Assembly: GCF_000023445.1 (NCBI RefSeq)
Contig: NC_012881.1
Coordinates: forward strand, 1,803,501-1,867,500
From: Maridesulfovibrio salexigens DSM 2638
GTDB lineage: Bacteria; Desulfobacterota; Desulfovibrionia; Desulfovibrionales; Desulfovibrionaceae
Direction: 5' to 3'
Length of the DNA stretch: 64,000 nucleotides
The notes beneath the pieces were generated by a model. It was given only the letters and a program-made list of their open reading frames with translations, searched no databases and had not been told where the DNA came from. Numbering within the stretch: position 1 is the first letter of the stretch; each line of letters begins with the position of its first letter. Positions 59,747 through 64,000 of this stretch are shown one piece after another. The translations under genes and the position numbers were made by a program.

Positions 59747-60986
59747 AAATCTGGCCCTCCAAGGTGCATTGGTTGTTGGTGAAGTCGATCTTTGAAAGGA
59801 CCAGACAAGGGATGGAATCCATTGCAGTGAAGAGCGCGTCCTCAATCGTTACCCCGACTGGGAGAGCGGAAAGTTTCCACTCTCCCTTGACCCATGGAGC
59901 TGTGACGGCAACGGCTTTTTTGAGGATCTTGTTATCCAGCTTCTTAGTTTCCGGAGCCTGCCAAGTGAGGTTCAGTTTGGCTCCGAGATTGCGGGTCAAT
60001 TCGTAGAGTCGGGCAGTGGCTACGCCCTTTTGGATAAGGTGTTGCTCTGGGCGTTTCTCTGTTTCGGGGTAATTGATGGTCAGGTCCGCCAGCTCAGGCT
60101 TTGCGCTGAGGGTGGAGTTAATTTCATTAACTGTCGGGCGGTTGGTGAAATCCGCTCCTTCCTGATGCAGCCAAGCCATGTAGATTCCATCCGCATCACG
60201 CACGATGGAACTCAGTTCCCATCCAAGGGTGTACGGCTCTGTGTTACGCACGGCGCGCAGGAATTCATGAGCAAATGCTGACGGCAGGGGCGTTTCTTTC
60301 CAAGCCATAGCAAAGAGCTGTTCCGGATCTTTTTGGACTGTTTCCTGTTTCTGGAGTTCTTTCTGGCGTGCTTCACGGGCAATCCTGCGTTGCTCCGCTT
60401 CACGCAGATCCTGCTGATACCCATCCCACATGTACCAGCCTGCGCAGGCTGTAAGAATGACGGCCACTCCAATGATGAGCTTCAGGTTGGAGTGCTCAGG
60501 ATTTAAAGCCTGAACCCGTTCAGACGGTTTGAGCAGCCCGTCAAAATGAGACAGGGATTCATCCATTGTTTCACAGATGTATTCATTGTCCTTGTTCCAG
60601 CTGGACATGGATTTCAGACTGGCGAGGTGAGCTTGTGCTTCCGCGCGGGAGCTGAAGAATTGATCTCCTTCAGCAACAATTGTTTTTTTGCTGACCGCGC
60701 AGATCCACCAGAGATCGTCCGCAAGGCAGAACATGCCGATCCAAGTGTCAGTGGATCTTTCCACCAGAGCGCAGGCCAGAGAGGGTAACCGTTTAATCTT
60801 GTCTCCTTCGCAGGAACCAAGGCCATACTGCTGTTTGCGGGGAACAAGGCAATTGTATTTGCGGTCCTTGAAATCCTCGGCAACTGAGCGGGCTTTTTCA
60901 AAAAGCTGCTTCCTTCCCTTGCCTTCAAGGATCTGCCACCAGAATCCAATGGCGTATTCTTTCTTTTTAATCTTGATACTACGCAT
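59733..60986 (-). CDS. pilO: PilO-like type IVb pilus biogenesis protein
   Basis: A 417-aa protein. The N-terminal cytoplasmic domain (SIKIKKKEYAIGFWWQI; YNCLVPRKQQYGLGSC) is typical of R64 PilO. One transmembrane helix lies near 167-184 (LIIGVAVILTACAGWYMW) and a periplasmic domain follows. It contributes to the inner-membrane assembly complex. It begins 2 bp after the pilN stop and overlaps pilP by 14 bp. Confidence 0.8.
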   Translation of the reverse strand: MRSIKIKKKEYAIGFWWQILEGKGRKQLFEKARSVAEDFKDRKYNCLVPRKQQYGLGSCEGDKIKRLPSLACALVERSTDTWIGMFCLADDLWWICAVSKKTIVAEGDQFFSSRAEAQAHLASLKSMSSWNKDNEYICETMDESLSHFDGLLKPSERVQALNPEHSNLKLIIGVAVILTACAGWYMWDGYQQDLREAEQRRIAREARQKELQKQETVQKDPEQLFAMAWKETPLPSAFAHEFLRAVRNTEPYTLGWELSSIVRDADGIYMAWLHQEGADFTNRPTVNEINSTLSAKPELADLTINYPETEKRPEQHLIQKGVATARLYELTRNLGAKLNLTWQAPETKKLDNKILKKAVAVTAPWVKGEWKLSALPVGVTIEDALFTAMDSIPCLVLSKIDFTNNQCTLEGQIYASY

Positions 60987-60988
60987 GG

Positions 60989-62482
60989 CTAAACTCCGGC
61001 ACTTTCCATCTCAATGGTGATGATGATCAGGGATTTGCCGTACTTTTGGCTGTGTCCGCCTGCGCTGATACCGATCCCTTTGGATTGCTGGTCGGTTTCC
61101 TGCTCGAATCCGGCAAGGACCAGAGTCTGGCCGCATTTCATTTTGACCCGCTGGCTGAAGCTGCGGGTGGAAACCTGCGGGAGCTGGATGGTCAGATCAC
61201 CGGAAGTAAACTCATCCATGGAATCAAGGGAAGAAAGGGTGATGTTATATTGCAGGATAGCCTTACGGTTGTTCATGATGTGCGGGATCACAGTCATGGA
61301 GAAGCCAGTGGAAACTTCACCCGGTGTCAGCTCGGAAGTCTGCATGGAATTTTCTGTGGTGGTGGAGCTGATCCCGGCAAGGTAGGTGTCGCGTTTGACC
61401 ACCTGAACGGGCAGGGCCTGATTGTTCATGACAATACCGGACCCGGAAGTAAGCAGGGTGGTGCGGCCGCGTTGCTTCAGTGCACGGAGCATGAGCTTGG
61501 TGTCCTTCCAGTTACCGTCCAGAATGGCAGCGGTCAGAGTCCCGGCTCCGGAAAGGGTGGTGTAGGGCTGGCCGCCGAGCATGCTGAAGCTTGATTGTCC
61601 GGCCTTAAGCATGGATTCAATGTCAAAACCAACATCAGCATTACGGTTCATTTCCAAGGCCCAGACCTTGACGGCCAAGGCAACCTGTCTGCCCATCTTG
61701 GTATTCAGGGATTTGATGTACTTGCCGACACGAAGCAGAACAGTGGCGGTATCGGTAACGGTGACCATTCCGGCAGCTTCGTTGACTACAACCCGGCCAT
61801 CCTTGGAAAGCATTGCTTCAATAGATTTTTCGGTATCCTTCCAGACGTTACCTTCAAAGCTGGCTTTGTTGGTCTGCGAAGTCTGGCTGACGCTGTCCGA
61901 GGTCTTGGTGGTCTGACTTACTCCTTCCATGTTGCTGGAATCGGAGGAACTGCCCGAAGTCTGGGATTTGTTGGTTATGGTCGATTCGTATTTGATATTA
62001 CCCGGAGCAACTGCAAGGTTAAATGACTTGGTTTGCAAACGGGCAATTTCAACCTTTCCGCTTAGCTCATCATATTCCCAGCCCATGCCGAAGTATTCGC
62101 ACATGGTGTTCAGCAGATTGGAGAGCTTGCCATCGTAGTTGATACGCATGCGCTTCTGTTTTTCTTTTCCGGTGGTTTCTGCGGCTTCTACTTCAATGTG
62201 CAATGGTACAAGCTCGTTGATCCATTTGGCGATCTGGGAAGCTGTTCCGATCCGGTTAGTCAGGGTTACGCGCCGATTGAAAACGGAAGGAAGTCTGTTG
62301 TCTTCTAGCTCCACCGGAATGGCTCCGAGGTATGGAGCATGTACAATAGAAACAGTCTTCTTGCTGCTGGCCGCTCTCATGGAAGCCGCACGGCTTTTCA
62401 CCGAGCGTTCCTGCTGTGAGGGCTGGAGCGGTGCGCAACTGCATATGGCAGTAATTAAAAAGAGTATGAGTATGCGTTTCAT
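60989..62482 (-). CDS. pilN: PilN-like type IVb pilus secretin (lipoprotein)
   Basis: A 497-aa secretin of the BfpB/PilN type. The lipoprotein signal is ILILFLITAICSC, with acylated cysteine near residue 16. N-domains follow, including IAKWINELVPLHIEVEAAET. The C-terminal barrel includes RQVALAVKVWALEMNRNADV and TGFSMTVIPHIMNNRKAILQ, ending GQTLVLAGFEQE. It forms the outer-membrane pore for the pilus. It lies between the TcpQ-like gene (2 bp) and pilO. Confidence 0.88.
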   Translation of the reverse strand: MKRILILFLITAICSCAPLQPSQQERSVKSRAASMRAASSKKTVSIVHAPYLGAIPVELEDNRLPSVFNRRVTLTNRIGTASQIAKWINELVPLHIEVEAAETTGKEKQKRMRINYDGKLSNLLNTMCEYFGMGWEYDELSGKVEIARLQTKSFNLAVAPGNIKYESTITNKSQTSGSSSDSSNMEGVSQTTKTSDSVSQTSQTNKASFEGNVWKDTEKSIEAMLSKDGRVVVNEAAGMVTVTDTATVLLRVGKYIKSLNTKMGRQVALAVKVWALEMNRNADVGFDIESMLKAGQSSFSMLGGQPYTTLSGAGTLTAAILDGNWKDTKLMLRALKQRGRTTLLTSGSGIVMNNQALPVQVVKRDTYLAGISSTTTENSMQTSELTPGEVSTGFSMTVIPHIMNNRKAILQYNITLSSLDSMDEFTSGDLTIQLPQVSTRSFSQRVKMKCGQTLVLAGFEQETDQQSKGIGISAGGHSQKYGKSLIIITIEMESAGV

Positions 62483-62484
62483 GC

Positions 62485-63213
62485 TTAATCCTCGCTGACA
62501 ACAATGTGTTTGTTCTTTTGGTAGAGAGTCACGCGCAGGGAATTTCCGTTGGCGTGCATCCTTGAAAAGAGGCGTTTAACCGCCCGTGGAAACGTATCTC
62601 TGAAAGTAGCGTGGGACTGCATTTCAAAGTCATGATTGGCCTTCCAGACCAGTGTGTATTCGGCGCGACCAGCCCAGCGTTTGAGTTGGTCACGAAGACC
62701 ACCGGGAACGATGGACCAATCTTCATTGAGGGGTGATTCAACCTGCTCGGCATCACCTCCCACGAACTCAAAGAATGCCGGGGTTTGAGTGAGCAGGCCG
62801 GATTTTTCAAATCCTTCAAAGGTCAGGTTGTAGACCTGACCGAAGGACCAGCCGTCCGAGGAACCGAGATAGAGATAGTAGAGCGTGCTGTTGGTGATGG
62901 AATCGAAGACCATGTTCATATCCAGCACATTGGGATCAGTGGTTTTAGGACTGAATTGGAACCCCTGTTCGCGCAGATTGGCTTCGAATTTCCAGCCGCA
63001 GGGATTGTCCGAAACAGTCAGGTGCAGCACGGTGCGGCCCGGAGGATAATGAGCAGCAACCTTGAGCGCGGCTTCTTCAACTATGGAGTCAACTTCGTGC
63101 TCCTCGTACATGGGCGTAGTTTGTTCAACTACTTCGATCTGTTTGGTTGCCGCACGCCATGCATTGCAGCCGGTGGGGAAGAGCAGCAGGATGATCAGAA
63201 TCAGGATTCTCAT
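62485..63213 (-). CDS. TcpQ/PilL-C-like lipoprotein with TrbH-like start
   Basis: A 242-aa lipoprotein (ILIILLLFPTGCNAW). The first part (DSIVEEAALKVAAHYPPGRT VLHL region) recalls TrbH of P-type transfer systems. The last 85 residues match the TcpQ/PilL C-terminal module: VPGGLRDQLKRWAGRAEYTL, then VWKANHDFEMQSH and RVTLYQKNKHIVV. Such modules bind the secretin. It may bridge the VirB9/10 channel and the pilus secretin. It overlaps the VirB9 gene by 4 bp. Confidence 0.7.
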   Translation of the reverse strand: MRILILIILLLFPTGCNAWRAATKQIEVVEQTTPMYEEHEVDSIVEEAALKVAAHYPPGRTVLHLTVSDNPCGWKFEANLREQGFQFSPKTTDPNVLDMNMVFDSITNSTLYYLYLGSSDGWSFGQVYNLTFEGFEKSGLLTQTPAFFEFVGGDAEQVESPLNEDWSIVPGGLRDQLKRWAGRAEYTLVWKANHDFEMQSHATFRDTFPRAVKRLFSRMHANGNSLRVTLYQKNKHIVVSED

Positions 63214-64000
63214 TTGGTCACCTCAATTCGTGTAATTTCCACTTTGGCCTGATCCATTCCGGTTCCGGCCACGAGGATTGCTTTTTCAAAGATTTCATCA
63301 ACGACAAAGGCATTGCCTTTGACACGATAGTTAACGATAGCTTCCTGTCCGGCCTTTTCCACCAGCAGCACCGGGATCTCGGTTTGGGTGGAAGTCCTTG
63401 GAAGCTGGATAAATGTTCTGATTCCATCATTATAGACGCGCATGGGCTTCCAACTCGCATCATCACCGCTGATGGTGTAGCTGAAGTCCAAGGTGGAAAG
63501 ATCTACGGTCTTGCCTTCAATCTGGGTGGTGTCCCAGATGTCTTTTTTCTTTTTGCGCTTCAGGCTGGCTTTAAGTACTTTCTGCTGATCTTCCGGATAG
63601 ATGAAAGAAACGTATGGATTGTAGTCCTTGCGGCGTGAGACAAGCTTCAGATGGTAAACTCTGCGGTCAGTTGGAATGACGGCAGTAGTCACAAGCCCAG
63701 CGTCAAGGGGCTTGATGAGAATATGCGTGGCTTCCCTGCCCGGAGTTCCGGATTTGCTAAGCGCAATCATCCAGCGTGCGGTATCACCGACAATCACATC
63801 GTTAACGTTTTCACCGGGCTGAAGCTCTAGATCGGAGGTCATAAACGGTGAGCAGATGATGCTCGGCATGGTGGCCCCAAAGATGTGAACCACTTTGCCG
63901 TTCTCCAGCAGGATCGGGTTAATCTTGCGGTTGATCCATTCCTTGGAAAGCTTCAGAGCTTCCCATTCTTTGCTATTAAGACGAACGTTTGTTTTAGAGA
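63210..64000 (-). CDS. trbG: VirB9/TrbG-type T4SS protein, cut by window edge
   Basis: Partial gene: the frame is open from the stop at 63210 to the window end, with about 262 residues visible and no stop, so the true start lies outside. A GTG at 63893 is internal, because the frame upstream of it already reads family-like sequence. VirB9 marks are ATMPSIICSPFMTSDLELQP, DTARWMIAL, LIKPLDAGLVTTAVIPTDRR and YHLKLVSRRKDYNPYVSFIY. VirB9 forms the outer ring with VirB10/TrbI. It is followed by the TcpQ-like lipoprotein with a 4-bp overlap. Confidence 0.88.
   Translation of the reverse strand, partial: SKTNVRLNSKEWEALKLSKEWINRKINPILLENGKVVHIFGATMPSIICSPFMTSDLELQPGENVNDVIVGDTARWMIALSKSGTPGREATHILIKPLDAGLVTTAVIPTDRRVYHLKLVSRRKDYNPYVSFIYPEDQQKVLKASLKRKKKKDIWDTTQIEGKTVDLSTLDFSYTISGDDASWKPMRVYNDGIRTFIQLPRTSTQTEIPVLLVEKAGQEAIVNYRVKGNAFVVDEIFEKAILVAGTGMDQAKVEITRIEVTK

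Overview
The window looks like a mobile or island region of a Gram-negative bacterium. It carries outer-membrane lipoproteins, a TolC-type channel, a secretin and Tat/Sec signals. The mix of type I restriction, IncP/IncI-like conjugation genes and LEPxLL/DUF4347 adhesins would suit a Desulfovibrio-type deltaproteobacterium, but no housekeeping or rRNA gene is present to prove it. Base composition is patchy: about 2.5-4.7 kb and 26.3-31.1 kb are visibly AT-rich, as expected for imported cargo.

Layout. (1) 0-1.4 kb: a prophage-like switch with a CII/CP76-type regulator and a small Cro-like HTH on the minus strand and a CI-like repressor on the plus strand. A perfect 13-bp inverted repeat lies directly upstream of the repressor. 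(2) 1.4-13.1 kb, plus strand: a defence island. It holds a NERD protein, a small ORF, an ATPase + DUF4435 pair (PARIS-like AriA/AriB), an HNH nuclease with a Tat-like leader, a SAM methyltransferase, a UPF1-type helicase with a pseudokinase-like N-terminus followed by a degenerate PLD protein (Mokosh type I-like), and a SLATT-like membrane protein. (3) 13.2-23.1 kb, minus strand: a tightly packed type I restriction-modification operon, hsdM-hsdS-[class III nucleotidyl cyclase]-[GIY-YIG/DUF4357]-[alkyltransferase-like]-hsdR-[YgjP metallopeptidase]. (4) 23.1-26.3 kb: ten phased 10-bp repeats, a hairpin cluster (oriT candidate), a Rha-type gene, a MobC/TraJ-like gene and a MOBP-type relaxase. (5) 26.4-31.1 kb: a nuclease-STAND-TPR protein, convergent and overlapping with a divergent RtcB-like gene, which is followed by a tyrosine recombinase. 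(6) 31.4-40.8 kb: a LEPxLL/DUF4347/GLUG surface protein and an apparent dedicated exporter (TolC lipoprotein, two adaptors, a small protein and a PqqD-like/M50/lipoyl membrane protein) with no ABC ATPase. (7) 40.8-64 kb, minus strand: a conjugation module. It holds an XRE regulator, an ArdC/zincin-Toprim protein, topoisomerase III, a TraF peptidase, a winged-helix protein whose own gene carries a palindrome family, VirD4/TraG, VirB10/TrbI, a tail-collar protein, and an IncI-like type IVb pilus set (PilV, PilM, PilT-like, two pilins, PilR, PilQ, PilP, PilO, PilN, TcpQ-like). It ends in VirB9/TrbG, which is cut by the window edge.

Together the genes suggest an integrative conjugative or mobilizable element, or a plasmid, with a large anti-phage arsenal and adhesin cargo. 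The most novel-looking points are the cyclase inside the hsd operon, the convergent STAND-nuclease/RtcB-like pair, the decamer array with adjoining hairpins, the palindromes inside the winged-helix gene, and the ABC-less export cluster.
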